Below, in pieces: positions 18,501 to 25,317 of a DNA stretch of 64,000 nt. This stretch comes from Saccharomonospora piscinae (lineage in GTDB: Bacteria > Actinomycetota > Actinomycetes > Mycobacteriales > Pseudonocardiaceae). Each line of letters begins with the position of its first letter. Within the stretch, counting starts at the first letter, position 1. A model generated the notes under the pieces. That model ran no database searches and was not told the origin of the DNA. It saw only the letters and a program-made list of their open reading frames with translations. A program made the translations under genes and the position numbers. The stretch is taken from positions 372,001 through 436,000 of the forward strand of contig NZ_VCEK01000004.1 of assembly GCF_005862235.1 (NCBI RefSeq), read 5' to 3'.

Positions 18501-19148
18501 AACTACGAGGACCTGGCTCCGGTCGAGGTCACCGATCCGGGCGGCACCACGGAGCTGTTCGCGGTCTTCGGCGGCGGCACGAGCCCGTTCGATCTCGACT
18601 CGCTCACCTTCATCGGTGACGGGGCTGCCGAGGTCGACGGCGAGGCGCCGTCCGTCACGGTGTCCGGTGTGGAGGACGGCGGGTCCTACGGCGACTCCGG
18701 TGACCTCACCCTGGGCTGGGAGGCCACCGACGAGGGCTCGGGCGTCGAGTCGGTGGAGGCCACCCTCGACGGCGAGGCCGTGGAGAACGGCGCCGAACTG
18801 CCGCTGCACACTCTCGACCTCGGAGAGCACCAGCTGGTGGTCACGGCCACCGACGCCGCGGGCAACGCCACCGAGCACACGGTGACGTTCACGGTGACGA
18901 CCTCGCTCGGCGACATCCGTGCCCTGGTGGAGCGGTTCGCCGACGAGGACCGCGTCGACGCACGGGACGCCCGGCGGCTGACACTGCGGCTCGACCTGGC
19001 CTCGGGCCTCAACCGGTTCAGCTCGCATGCCGCGAGCTGGGTGCTGACGTCGTTCGTCCACGACGTCGAGCGGTCGGTCTCCGACGAGGAGGTGAAATCC
19101 GTACTGGTCCGCGACGCCGACGCTGTGATCGAACAGTGGCGCGCGTGA
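15549..19148 (+). CDS. Secreted multidomain ThuA / PQQ-type sugar dehydrogenase / PKD / CBM protein
   Basis: 1199 aa, exported. Signal peptide about 1-31 (LGATALGGMLAVAALPATGQAQ). ThuA domain about 36-255 (FTKTEGYRHASI; HNATDMG; HPISWCRDVG). Glucose/sorbosone-dehydrogenase beta-propeller about 275-690 (PGHTGGHLTFGPDG, MGFRNPFRF, WPYCIGDN, MDMRFGPDGAMYLLEWG). PKD domain about 700-785 (YSWDFGDGDTSTEPEPTHTF). CBM6-like module about 895-1005 (DIDDGDWIAF). An Ig-like module follows about 1020-1110 and a helical C-terminus about 1115-1199. It likely binds a polysaccharide and oxidises released sugars outside the cell. It starts 60 bp after the epimerase with no terminator between them, so it is probably in the same transcript. 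Confidence 0.9.
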   Translation: MGRRKTVLSRLGATALGGMLAVAALPATGQAQEAEFHALLFTKTEGYRHASIPAGISMFEDLAADNNFTFDHTEDSAVFNDDDLADYDVVIMFQTSGMVWENDAQRAAMQSYVENGGGIAAIHNATDMGIENDFPYWDDLVNAGAHMPSHSPGVLDGTAKVTDHHHPSTEDLPARWERAEEWYNFDKDMRGDVHVLVSADESTYDPGPDAMGADHPISWCRDVGLSRVWATAMGHDTAAYSEELFIEHILGGVRTAARTVDADCSATVDSAFEKVGLDTNTEAPTSLDIAPDGRVFYTEILGRVMMYDPETESTSTALDIPVYSGGEDGLVGISLDPGFAENNWVYLYYSPPGDEEINRVSRFTVEGDSISLDSEVEVIDIPASRRSEPGHTGGHLTFGPDGDLYIGVGDDTNPFESGGYTPIDERDGRDLFDAQKTSANTNDLRGKILRITPQDEGGYTIPDGNMFEPGTESTLPEIYAMGFRNPFRFTVDTDGTIYMADYGPDSSTADPERGPDGKVEWNIVKEPGNYGWPYCIGDNIAYNDYDFATGTSGEKFDCANPVNDSPNNTGLTELPPSQSADVWYGYGESAEFPILETGGAAPMGGPVYRYDPDLESEVKFPEYYDGKPFFYEWARNSLYTVTLDEQGEYLNLDPWLTSEETLAPMDMRFGPDGAMYLLEWGGGYGRDNPDSGLYRIEYNQGNRRPVVEVGATPTSGTAPLEVSFRSEGTHDPEGTDVTYSWDFGDGDTSTEPEPTHTFTENGEYDVQLTVTDATGKTGVNNVTVVVGNTEPSVSVTAPADGGFFEFGDRVPFAVDVTDPEDGEIDCGEVVVQPALGHDSHAHPIDPINACEGTIETIVDDGHAGANIFYSIDASYTDHGGEGAPELTGRDTVLLQPKHKQAEYFTSSSGIRVVSQEGAENGERIGDIDDGDWIAFTPVNFTGIDEVSLRASAPDGAGGTVELRAGAPDGPLVATVDVPSTGGWDNYEDLAPVEVTDPGGTTELFAVFGGGTSPFDLDSLTFIGDGAAEVDGEAPSVTVSGVEDGGSYGDSGDLTLGWEATDEGSGVESVEATLDGEAVENGAELPLHTLDLGEHQLVVTATDAAGNATEHTVTFTVTTSLGDIRALVERFADEDRVDARDARRLTLRLDLASGLNRFSSHAASWVLTSFVHDVERSVSDEEVKSVLVRDADAVIEQWRA

Positions 19149-19164
19149 CGGACCGGTGAGAGAC

Positions 19165-19192
19165 GCGGGGGCGGATGCCGGGCCGCCCCCGC
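19165..19192 (+). terminator. Terminator hairpin 1 after the ThuA gene
   Basis: GCGGGGGCGG (19165-19174) and CCGCCCCCGC (19183-19192) form a perfect 10-bp stem with an 8-nt loop, 16 bp after the stop codon. Confidence 0.75.
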
Positions 19193-19196
19193 ACGC

Positions 19197-19233
19197 CCGG
19201 CGCCGGGTGGCACGCCATGCCGCCCGGCGCCGG
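19197..19233 (+). terminator. Terminator hairpin 2 after the ThuA gene
   Basis: CCGGCGCCGGGTGGC (19197-19211) pairs with GCCGCCCGGCGCCGG (19219-19233) over 15 positions with one G-U pair and a 7-nt loop. It lies 5 nt after hairpin 1; the tandem pair insulates folC from the sugar operon. Confidence 0.75.
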
Positions 19234-19321
19234 TGCCGTTTCTGGGCCGCGAAGGGCAGCAGGTCACCCACTTGGCCGGGCCGTAGACTCGACGGCGTCA
19301 CCGCAAGAGTGAGGAGTGTGC

Positions 19322-20800
19322 GTGCCGTCCGACGACCAGGAGTTTCCCCCCGAGCTCTCGGAGGGGGACAACTTCATCGCGGGCCCGTTGCCGGACGACG
19401 AGTCCGAGGCCGAACCGGTCGACGAGGCCGCGATCGACGCGCGGGCCCGGCGCGAGCTGCTGGCCGTGGAGGCCGAGCTCGACCGCCGGTGGCCCGAGAC
19501 GAGGATCGAACCGTCGTTGACGCGGATCACGACGCTCACCAACCTGCTCGGCGACCCGCAGCGGGCCTACCCGGTAATCCACGTGGCCGGGACCAACGGC
19601 AAGAGCTCGACGGCCCGCATGATCGAGGCGCTGCTCACCGGGCTCGGACTGCGCGTCGGGCGGTACACGAGCCCGCACCTGCAACTGGTCACCGAGCGCA
19701 TCAGCATCGACGGCGCCCCGATTCCCGCCGAGACCTACGTCAACACCTTCGCCGACGTGGCGCCGTTCGTGTCGATGGTGGACAGCGGTTCCGGCGAGGA
19801 CGAGCCCAAGCTGAGCAAGTTCGAGGTGCTGACGGCGATGGCCTTCGCCGCGTTCGCCGACGCCCCCGTCGAGGTCGCGGTTCTGGAGACGGGCCTGGGT
19901 GGCCGGTGGGACGCCACCAACGTCGCCGACGCCCAGATCTCCGTGATCACACCCGTCGGCTTCGACCACACCGACTACCTCGGCGACGATCTCCGGTCGA
20001 TCGCGGGGGAGAAGGCCGGGATCATCAAGTCCGGCGGGGTGGCCGTGCTGGCGGAGCAGCAGCCCGACGCGGAGCGGGTGCTGCTGGAACGGACCGTCGA
20101 GGTCGACGCCATGGTGGCGCGGGCGGGCAGCGAGTTCGGTGTGCTGGGTCGCGACATCGCCGTGGGCGGGCAGCTGCTGAAGCTGCAGGGGCTCGGCGGT
20201 GTCTACGACGAGATCTTCCTCCCGCTGCACGGTGCCCACCAGGCAGCCAACGCGGCGCTCGCGCTGGCCGCGGTGGAGGCGTTCTTCGGCGCGGGCAAGG
20301 ATCGCAAGCTGGTGGAGGACGTGGTGCGCGAGGCGTTCGCCACGGTCGCCACCCCGGGCAGGCTCGAGCACGTGAAGGCCGCGCCGACCGTGCTGCTCGA
20401 CGCCGCCCACAATCCGCACGGGGCGGCCGCGCTCGCGAGCACGGTGGACGAGGAGTTCGCCTTCCGCAGGCTCGCGGCCGTCGTCGGGATCATGGCCGAC
20501 AAGGACGCCGAGGGCATCCTGACGGCGCTCGAACCCGTGGTCTCGGACGTCGTCGTCACCAGCAACTCGTCGCCGAGGGCGATGCCGGTCGACGAGCTGG
20601 CCGCGCTGGCGGTGCGCGTGTTCGGCGAGGAACGGGTCACCGTGGAGCCCCGCCTCGACGCGGCCGTCGAGAACGCGATCGCGCTCGTGGAGCAGACCGA
20701 CGACCCCGAGGAACCCATCTCCGGGGGCGGTGTCCTCGTCACCGGTTCGGTCGTCACCGCGGGCGAGGCTCGCACGTTGTTCGGCAAGGAGCCCGCATGA
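19322..20800 (+). CDS. folC: Dihydrofolate synthase / folylpolyglutamate synthase
   Basis: ATP-dependent ligase adding glutamate to dihydropteroate and to folates in the cytosol. 492 aa with an acidic N-terminal extension of about 45 residues. The P-loop is GTNGKSS at 90-96; the Mur-ligase central domain follows (ETGLGGRWDATN, GEKAGIIKSGG) and a C-terminal glutamate-ligase domain (LLDAAHNPHGAAAL). The GTG at 19322 follows GTGAGGAG with suitable spacing; an in-frame GTG at 19316 would overlap that ribosome-binding site. Its stop overlaps the next ATG. Confidence 0.96.
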   Translation: MPSDDQEFPPELSEGDNFIAGPLPDDESEAEPVDEAAIDARARRELLAVEAELDRRWPETRIEPSLTRITTLTNLLGDPQRAYPVIHVAGTNGKSSTARMIEALLTGLGLRVGRYTSPHLQLVTERISIDGAPIPAETYVNTFADVAPFVSMVDSGSGEDEPKLSKFEVLTAMAFAAFADAPVEVAVLETGLGGRWDATNVADAQISVITPVGFDHTDYLGDDLRSIAGEKAGIIKSGGVAVLAEQQPDAERVLLERTVEVDAMVARAGSEFGVLGRDIAVGGQLLKLQGLGGVYDEIFLPLHGAHQAANAALALAAVEAFFGAGKDRKLVEDVVREAFATVATPGRLEHVKAAPTVLLDAAHNPHGAAALASTVDEEFAFRRLAAVVGIMADKDAEGILTALEPVVSDVVVTSNSSPRAMPVDELAALAVRVFGEERVTVEPRLDAAVENAIALVEQTDDPEEPISGGGVLVTGSVVTAGEARTLFGKEPA

Positions 20801-21174
20801 GCCAGCCGAAGGACCCGATGAAGGGTTTTCGCGGGGTGCAGGCCGGCACGCTGGTCCTCGAGGCGATCGTGGTCGGGCTCGCGCTTCCGGTCGTGGCACA
20901 GCTCGGCGACGGGTTGAGCAGCGTGCAGGGCTGGACGGTCGGTGGCATCGCCGTCGGCCTGCTGGTGTGCTGTGGTCTGCTGCGGTTCCCGTGGTCGATC
21001 TGGGTGATCCTGGCGCTCAACGCGGCCATGCTCGCGTTCGTGGTCAGCCTGCCGTGGGTGACCGTGATCGGCGTCGTGTTCCTCGCCGTGTGGGGCTGGC
21101 TGATGTGGCTGCGCCGCGACGTCGCGCGGCGCATGGCGGAAGGCCGTCTCCCCAGCCAGCAACAACCCGGGTAG
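20797..21174 (+). CDS. DUF4233 membrane protein
   Basis: 125 aa with four predicted membrane helices (about 14-33, 43-58, 62-80, 84-100) and a basic C-terminal tail. Matches DUF4233, found next to folC throughout actinobacteria; function unknown. ATGA overlap with folC shows translational coupling. Its TAG stop (21172-21174) lies inside the first unit of a 21-bp repeat array. Confidence 0.9.
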   Translation: MSQPKDPMKGFRGVQAGTLVLEAIVVGLALPVVAQLGDGLSSVQGWTVGGIAVGLLVCCGLLRFPWSIWVILALNAAMLAFVVSLPWVTVIGVVFLAVWGWLMWLRRDVARRMAEGRLPSQQQPG

Positions 21175-21254
21175 CCGTGTCCGCAGTCTGTGTAGCCGTG
21201 TCCGCAGTCTGTGTGGTCGTGTCCGCAGACTGTGTAGCCGTGTCCGCACCCGGT
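21171..21254 (+). repeat. 21-bp tandem repeat array A (4 units)
   Basis: Four head-to-tail 21-bp units (21171, 21192, 21213, 21234). Units 1 and 2 are identical, unit 3 differs at three positions, unit 4 at its end. The core is GTAGCCGTGTCCGCAG with five variable bases. The stop codon of the preceding gene is the TAG of unit 1. The same unit occurs near 31.8 kb and 51.1 kb. Confidence 0.95.
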
Positions 21255-21281
21255 GCATGCCCGTCTCGCGGGACAGGTCGT

Positions 21282-21287
21282 TAGGCT
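21282..21287 (+). promoter_or_regulatory. Putative -10 box of ndk
   Basis: TAGGCT, just after repeat array A, would give a leader of about 80 nt before the ndk GTG, which has its own ribosome-binding site. Confidence 0.4.
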
Positions 21288-21375
21288 GCCTGCACCGGCT
21301 CCGTTCGCCGACCACCACTCGCGCGTCGAGCGCGGACCGGTTCCTGAACACGTCATCAGCGAAGGAGTAACGAAC

Positions 21376-21786
21376 GTGAGTGAGCGCACGCTGGTCCTGG
21401 TCAAGCCCGACGGCGTCGAGCGCGGTCTCGTCGGCGAGGTCATCGCCCGCATCGAGCGCAAGGGCCTGACGCTGGCCGCCATGGACCTGCGCACCGTCGA
21501 GCGTTCGGTGGCCGAGGAGCACTACGCCGAGCACAAGGAGAAGCCGTTCTACGGCGACCTGCTGGACTTCATCACCTCGGGCAAGGTCGTGGCCATCGCG
21601 GTGGAGGGCCCTCGCGCCATCGCCGCGTTCCGGCAGCTCGCGGGCGGCACCGATCCGGTCGAGAAGGCCACGCCCGGCACGCTGCGCGGTGACTTCGCGC
21701 TGGAGACCCAGTACAACCTCGTGCACGGTTCCGACTCGCCGGAGTCGGCCGAGCGCGAGCTGAAGCTGTGGTTCCCCGACCTGTGA
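21376..21786 (+). CDS. ndk: Nucleoside diphosphate kinase
   Basis: Cytosolic enzyme transferring the gamma phosphate of ATP to nucleoside diphosphates through a phospho-histidine. 136 aa, normal length. The catalytic His is His117 in YNLVHGSDS; the N-terminal [17 protein letters not shown] and [10 protein letters not shown] segments are typical. The GTG at 21376 has AAGGAG about 8 nt upstream. In M. tuberculosis ndk also lies between folC and rne. Confidence 0.98.
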   Translation: MSERTLVLVKPDGVERGLVGEVIARIERKGLTLAAMDLRTVERSVAEEHYAEHKEKPFYGDLLDFITSGKVVAIAVEGPRAIAAFRQLAGGTDPVEKATPGTLRGDFALETQYNLVHGSDSPESAERELKLWFPDL

Positions 21787-21794
21787 CTCCCACC

Positions 21795-21840
21795 GGCCAC
21801 CGCTGACCGGGCCGAGCCGCGGCCCCGGCCGGCGGTGGCC
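21795..21840 (+). terminator. Hairpin after ndk
   Basis: GGCCACCGC (21795-21803) pairs perfectly with GCGGTGGCC (21832-21840); the GC-rich loop can fold further. No T-run. Confidence 0.5.
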
Positions 21841-21888
21841 GCACAATTCGGTTTATTCCTGTCAGGGGGCTCTGGCAGGGTCTGTCTC

Positions 21889-22821
21889 GTGGCTGACGAC
21901 GAGATGCTGGTTCGGGCGCAGGGGCTGCTCAAGCGCTTCGGCGAGTTCGAGGCGGTACGGGGGATCGATCTCCGGGTCCGCAGGGGAGAGGCGTTCGGCC
22001 TGTTGGGGCCGAACGGGGCGGGCAAGTCCTCCACCATGCGCATGATCGCCTCGACGTCGCCTCGTTCGGGCGGGGAACTCTCGGTGCTCGGCATGGACCC
22101 GGAGCGGGACGGGCCGCGCATCAGGGCGAGGCTCGGTGTGGTGCCACAGCAGGATCTGCTCGATCTCGAACTCACCGTGCGGCAGAACCTCCAGGTCTAC
22201 GGGCGGTACTTCGGGCTGTCCCGGCCCACCGTGCGCGCGAAGGCCACCGAGCTGCTCGACTTCGCGCAGTTGACCGACCGCGCCGACGCCGAGGTGGAGT
22301 CGCTGTCCGGCGGTATGAAGCGCAGACTGGTCATCGCGCGCTCACTCGTGAACGACCCGGAGTTGCTGCTGCTCGACGAGCCCACAACGGGGCTCGATCC
22401 GCAGGCGCGGCATCTGTTGTGGGACAAGCTCTTCCGGCTCAAGTCCGAGGGCGTCACGCTGCTGCTCACGACTCACTACATGGACGAGGCCGAGCAGTTG
22501 TGCGACCGGCTCGTGGTGATCGACAGCGGGCGGATCGTCGCGGAGGGATCGCCCGCCGACCTCATCGCACGCCACTCGACCCGCGAGGTACTGGAGCTTC
22601 GGCTGCCTCCGGGGGAGCAGGAGGCAGCGGCCGTCACGGTCGCCGACCTCGGTGAACGTACCGAGGTCCTGCCCGACCGGGTGCTCGTCTACGCCGACTC
22701 CGGTGAGTCGGCGCTGGAGCAGGCGCACGCACGCGGCGTCCGCCCGGTGTCCAGTCTCGTGCGGCGCAGCACCCTCGAGGACGTGTTCCTCAGGCTGACC
22801 GGCAGGAGCCTGGTCGAATGA
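21889..22821 (+). CDS. ABC transporter ATPase, DrrA/NodI-like drug or lipid exporter
   Basis: 310 aa, one ABC domain plus the C-terminal extension of the daunorubicin-resistance family. Walker A GPNGAGKS at 40-47, signature LSGGMKRR, Walker B LLLLDEPTTGLD, H-loop LLTTHYMDEAEQ. The GTG at 21889 gives the family-typical N-terminus; no clear Shine-Dalgarno is present. It overlaps the following permease (ATGA). With two ABC-2 permeases it forms an export system whose cargo is unknown. Confidence 0.92.
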   Translation: MADDEMLVRAQGLLKRFGEFEAVRGIDLRVRRGEAFGLLGPNGAGKSSTMRMIASTSPRSGGELSVLGMDPERDGPRIRARLGVVPQQDLLDLELTVRQNLQVYGRYFGLSRPTVRAKATELLDFAQLTDRADAEVESLSGGMKRRLVIARSLVNDPELLLLDEPTTGLDPQARHLLWDKLFRLKSEGVTLLLTTHYMDEAEQLCDRLVVIDSGRIVAEGSPADLIARHSTREVLELRLPPGEQEAAAVTVADLGERTEVLPDRVLVYADSGESALEQAHARGVRPVSSLVRRSTLEDVFLRLTGRSLVE

Positions 22822-23651
22822 CGACCACACGAACGCCCGAGCGGGCACGGCACCCGGTGCGCGACGAGGCCCACGCGGTCGGGGCGTGGCGAGGTGCCTG
22901 GCTGCGGGTGGAGGGCCTGTGGACGTGGTACCGCCGGTACTGGACCTCCAATCTGTACTCGTCCGGCCTGCAGCCGCTGCTGTACCTGCTGGCGATGGGG
23001 GTCGGCTTCGGTTCCCAGGTGCAGCGGGCGGCGCTGCCCTACGACGTGACCTACGTGCAGTACGTGGCACCCGCACTGCTGGTGGCCGGTGCTGTGCAGT
23101 TCGGGGTGGGTGAGTCGACCTACCCGGTGCTGTCCGGGTTCAAGTGGGAGAAGAGCTACCTCGCGATCACCGCGACGCCCGTGACGGCGGGCCAGGTCGT
23201 CGGCGGCCACCTGATCTGGGTGGGACTGCGGGTGACGCTGGCGGCGGTGGTGTACGCGGTGGTCGCCGCGTTCTTCGGAGCGTGGACGGGCGCCGGGGTG
23301 CTGGCCGCGGCCGTCGTCGGGATCGGAACCGGCCTGGCGTGCGCGGCTCCGATCACGGCGTTCACCGCCACCACGGACGACGACCAGCGGCTGGCGGCGC
23401 TGTTCCGCTTCGGTGTCATTCCCATGGTGCTGTTCGCCGGGACCTTCTTTCCCGTCGAGCAGATTCCGGTCGCGCTGCGGTGGCTCGCGTGGATCTCCCC
23501 GCTGTGGCACGGCAACGAACTCGCGCGCGGCGTGACGCTCGGTGGGCTCGACCTGCTGCCCGCACTCGGGCATGCGGCGGTGCTGGTGGCGTTGTTCGTC
23601 GTGGGCGGTGTGCTGGCCCGGCACTTCTTCTACCGACGGCTGGTGAGGTAG
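22818..23651 (+). CDS. ABC-2 type exporter permease (DrrB/NodJ-like), first copy
   Basis: 277 aa, six predicted membrane helices, ABC-2 family. Family-typical end segment: FPVEQIPVALRWLAWISPLWHGNELARG. The cytoplasmic N-terminus of about 35 residues precedes WYRRYWTSNLYSSGLQPLLYLLAMG. Coupled to the ATPase by an ATGA overlap and followed after 3 bp by a second permease, so the transporter probably uses a permease heterodimer. Confidence 0.9.
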   Translation: MTTTRTPERARHPVRDEAHAVGAWRGAWLRVEGLWTWYRRYWTSNLYSSGLQPLLYLLAMGVGFGSQVQRAALPYDVTYVQYVAPALLVAGAVQFGVGESTYPVLSGFKWEKSYLAITATPVTAGQVVGGHLIWVGLRVTLAAVVYAVVAAFFGAWTGAGVLAAAVVGIGTGLACAAPITAFTATTDDDQRLAALFRFGVIPMVLFAGTFFPVEQIPVALRWLAWISPLWHGNELARGVTLGGLDLLPALGHAAVLVALFVVGGVLARHFFYRRLVR

Positions 23652-23654
23652 GCG

Positions 23655-24509
23655 ATGGCGATCACCGACAGTGCGACACACCGGCAGAGCACCGTCCCGG
23701 CCCGGCGCCGGAGCGGGGTGTTGCTGCGGGTGCTGCCTCCGTCGCTCTATGCGGGACGGGCCAGTGCCCTCGTCGAACGCTCCGCCCTGGTCTACTCGCG
23801 CGCGTGGCTGGTGTTCGTCTCCGGCGTGTTCGAGCCGCTGTTCTACCTGCTGGCGTTCCGCGTGGGGTTCGGGCAGCTCGTTCCCGAGGTGACGGGACCC
23901 GGTGGCCAGACCCTGAGCTATGTGGCGTTCGTCGCACCGGCGCTGCTGGCGGCCTCGGCGATGAACGGCGCGGTCTTCGACGCCACCTTCGGTGTCTTCT
24001 TCAAGTTCCGCTACGACAAGACTTACGAGACCGCGCTCAGCACACCGTTGGGCCCGCTCGACATCGCTTTGGGCGAGATCGGCTGGGCCGTGCTGCGGGG
24101 CGGCATGTACGCGGTGTCGTTCTTCGGCGTGATGTGGGTGATGGGACTGGTCACCACACCGTGGGCCGTGCTCATCGTCCCGGTCGCGATTCTGGTGGCG
24201 TTCGCGTTCGCCGCGGTGGGCATGGTGTGCGCGACCCTGCTACGCACGCCGTCGCAGTTCGACTACGTGCAGCTCGCGGTGATGCCGCTGTTCTTCTTCT
24301 CGACGACCTTCTACCCACTGTCGGTGTATCCGGAGCCACTGCAGGTCGCCGTCCAGTGCCTGCCGCTCTACCACGGGGTCGAGCTGGCCCGCGGCTTCTC
24401 CGTCGGGGTGCTGGACTGGTCGATGGTCGGCCATGTGGCGTACCTGGTGGTGATGGCCTCGCTCGGCGTGTACGGGGTGGCACGGCGCATCGCCGGGCTG
24501 GTGCGGTGA
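23655..24509 (+). CDS. ABC-2 type exporter permease (DrrB/NodJ-like), second copy
   Basis: 284 aa, six predicted membrane helices. Parallel to the previous permease (VYSRAWLVFVSGVFEPLFYLLAFRVGFG; FYPLSVYPEPLQVAVQCLPLYHGVELARG). The ATG at 23655 lies 3 bp after the first permease. The two permeases and the ATPase together look like lipooligosaccharide or drug exporters; no resistance or biosynthesis genes are next to them. Confidence 0.9.
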   Translation: MAITDSATHRQSTVPARRRSGVLLRVLPPSLYAGRASALVERSALVYSRAWLVFVSGVFEPLFYLLAFRVGFGQLVPEVTGPGGQTLSYVAFVAPALLAASAMNGAVFDATFGVFFKFRYDKTYETALSTPLGPLDIALGEIGWAVLRGGMYAVSFFGVMWVMGLVTTPWAVLIVPVAILVAFAFAAVGMVCATLLRTPSQFDYVQLAVMPLFFFSTTFYPLSVYPEPLQVAVQCLPLYHGVELARGFSVGVLDWSMVGHVAYLVVMASLGVYGVARRIAGLVR

Positions 24510-24536
24510 CACCGTCCGGGCCGCGGACATGATCCC

Positions 24537-24542
24537 TATACT
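24537..24542 (+). promoter_or_regulatory. -10 box, leaderless start of the zinc-ribbon membrane protein
   Basis: TATACT, close to the ideal -10 sequence, ends 6 nt before the ATG at 24549. Confidence 0.5.
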
Positions 24543-24548
24543 GCGTCG

Positions 24549-24803
24549 ATGCTGGCCTCGATCATCGCCGTGTCCGTTCTCGTCGTCCTCGTCGTCGGCG
24601 GCATCGTCCTGGTGGTGAAACTCGACTCGTGGCGGCCCTCCCGTGCCTTCAAGGCCCGCCATCCGCGGCTCTACCCCAAGGACGGTTGTCCCCAGTGCGG
24701 GCGGCGGCGGGTGACCACCGTGGTCTCGGACAACCGCCTCAACGGCATGAACGAGTGCCGGGCCTGCCGGTTCGTGTGGGATCCCGAGCGGTCCCTCCCG
24801 TAG
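24549..24803 (+). CDS. Small membrane-anchored zinc-ribbon protein of unknown function
   Basis: 84 aa. One N-terminal membrane helix (about 3-26, IIAVSVLVVLVVGGIVLVV) is followed by a basic linker and a four-cysteine zinc-ribbon: CPQC and CRAC separated by about 22 residues. The leaderless-type promoter, good codon use and conserved Cys spacing argue for a real gene. The function is not known; it could be a membrane adaptor binding nucleic acid or protein. Confidence 0.75.
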   Translation: MLASIIAVSVLVVLVVGGIVLVVKLDSWRPSRAFKARHPRLYPKDGCPQCGRRRVTTVVSDNRLNGMNECRACRFVWDPERSLP

Positions 24804-25317
24804 CGGGGGTGTCGTAGGTCTCACCGGGCCGGCCGCCGTGCCCGTGCGCGTGTCGCGTGATCGCAGCGCCGCGGCACCGGGTACGAGCAGGTCAGCGACG
24901 GTTTGCCGGATGGCGGGCGGCCCCCGGGGCGGGTTCGTTGCCGAAGGCGAACGAGGACCTGACGCCGGTGTGGGATACTGGGTGTCGGTCGCCGGGCAGG
25001 CGTGGTCACCGACGTGGTGGCGAGGCTGCTCCGGGCGATCCGGCGATGTGCTGGGAGAACCCGCACGCTCGTCGCCGCCGCGCACACCCGGTGTCGGGCG
25101 GCTCGACGACGTGGCGACGCTTTGCAGGGCGTCGGGACTCGATCGGCGTGTCGTCGCGGGACCCGCCACCGACGGCGTGCCGGACACCGGCGCTGTGTCG
25201 CTGCGGTGGCATGACAGGCAAGGATTCCCGTCCCGGTGAGCACCACCGGGGCGGACACAACAGAGAACGGTCCCTGCGCGGCCGCGTGCCGAACGCGCCC
25301 GGGGGCGGAGGAGATGT
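24804..25317 (+). other. Long GC-rich leader region of rne, no gene seen
   Basis: 514 bp without a convincing gene; the open frames here lack ribosome-binding sites and any family resemblance. A -10-like GATACT is at 24974-24979, which would give a leader of about 330 nt. Several GC-rich self-complementary stretches are present. RNase E genes in other bacteria are autoregulated through a long structured leader, so a similar role is possible but not shown. Confidence 0.4.

Noticed and set aside
15465-19301. Very long open frame on the minus strand opposite the ThuA/dehydrogenase gene
   Set aside because: It mirrors the codon-position GC bias of the real gene, has no start context and shows no domain; the plus strand has a clear signal peptide and domains.
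24857-25317. Open frames between the zinc-ribbon gene and rne
   Set aside because: Arg/Pro-rich with no ribosome-binding site, no family likeness, and several overlapping on both strands.
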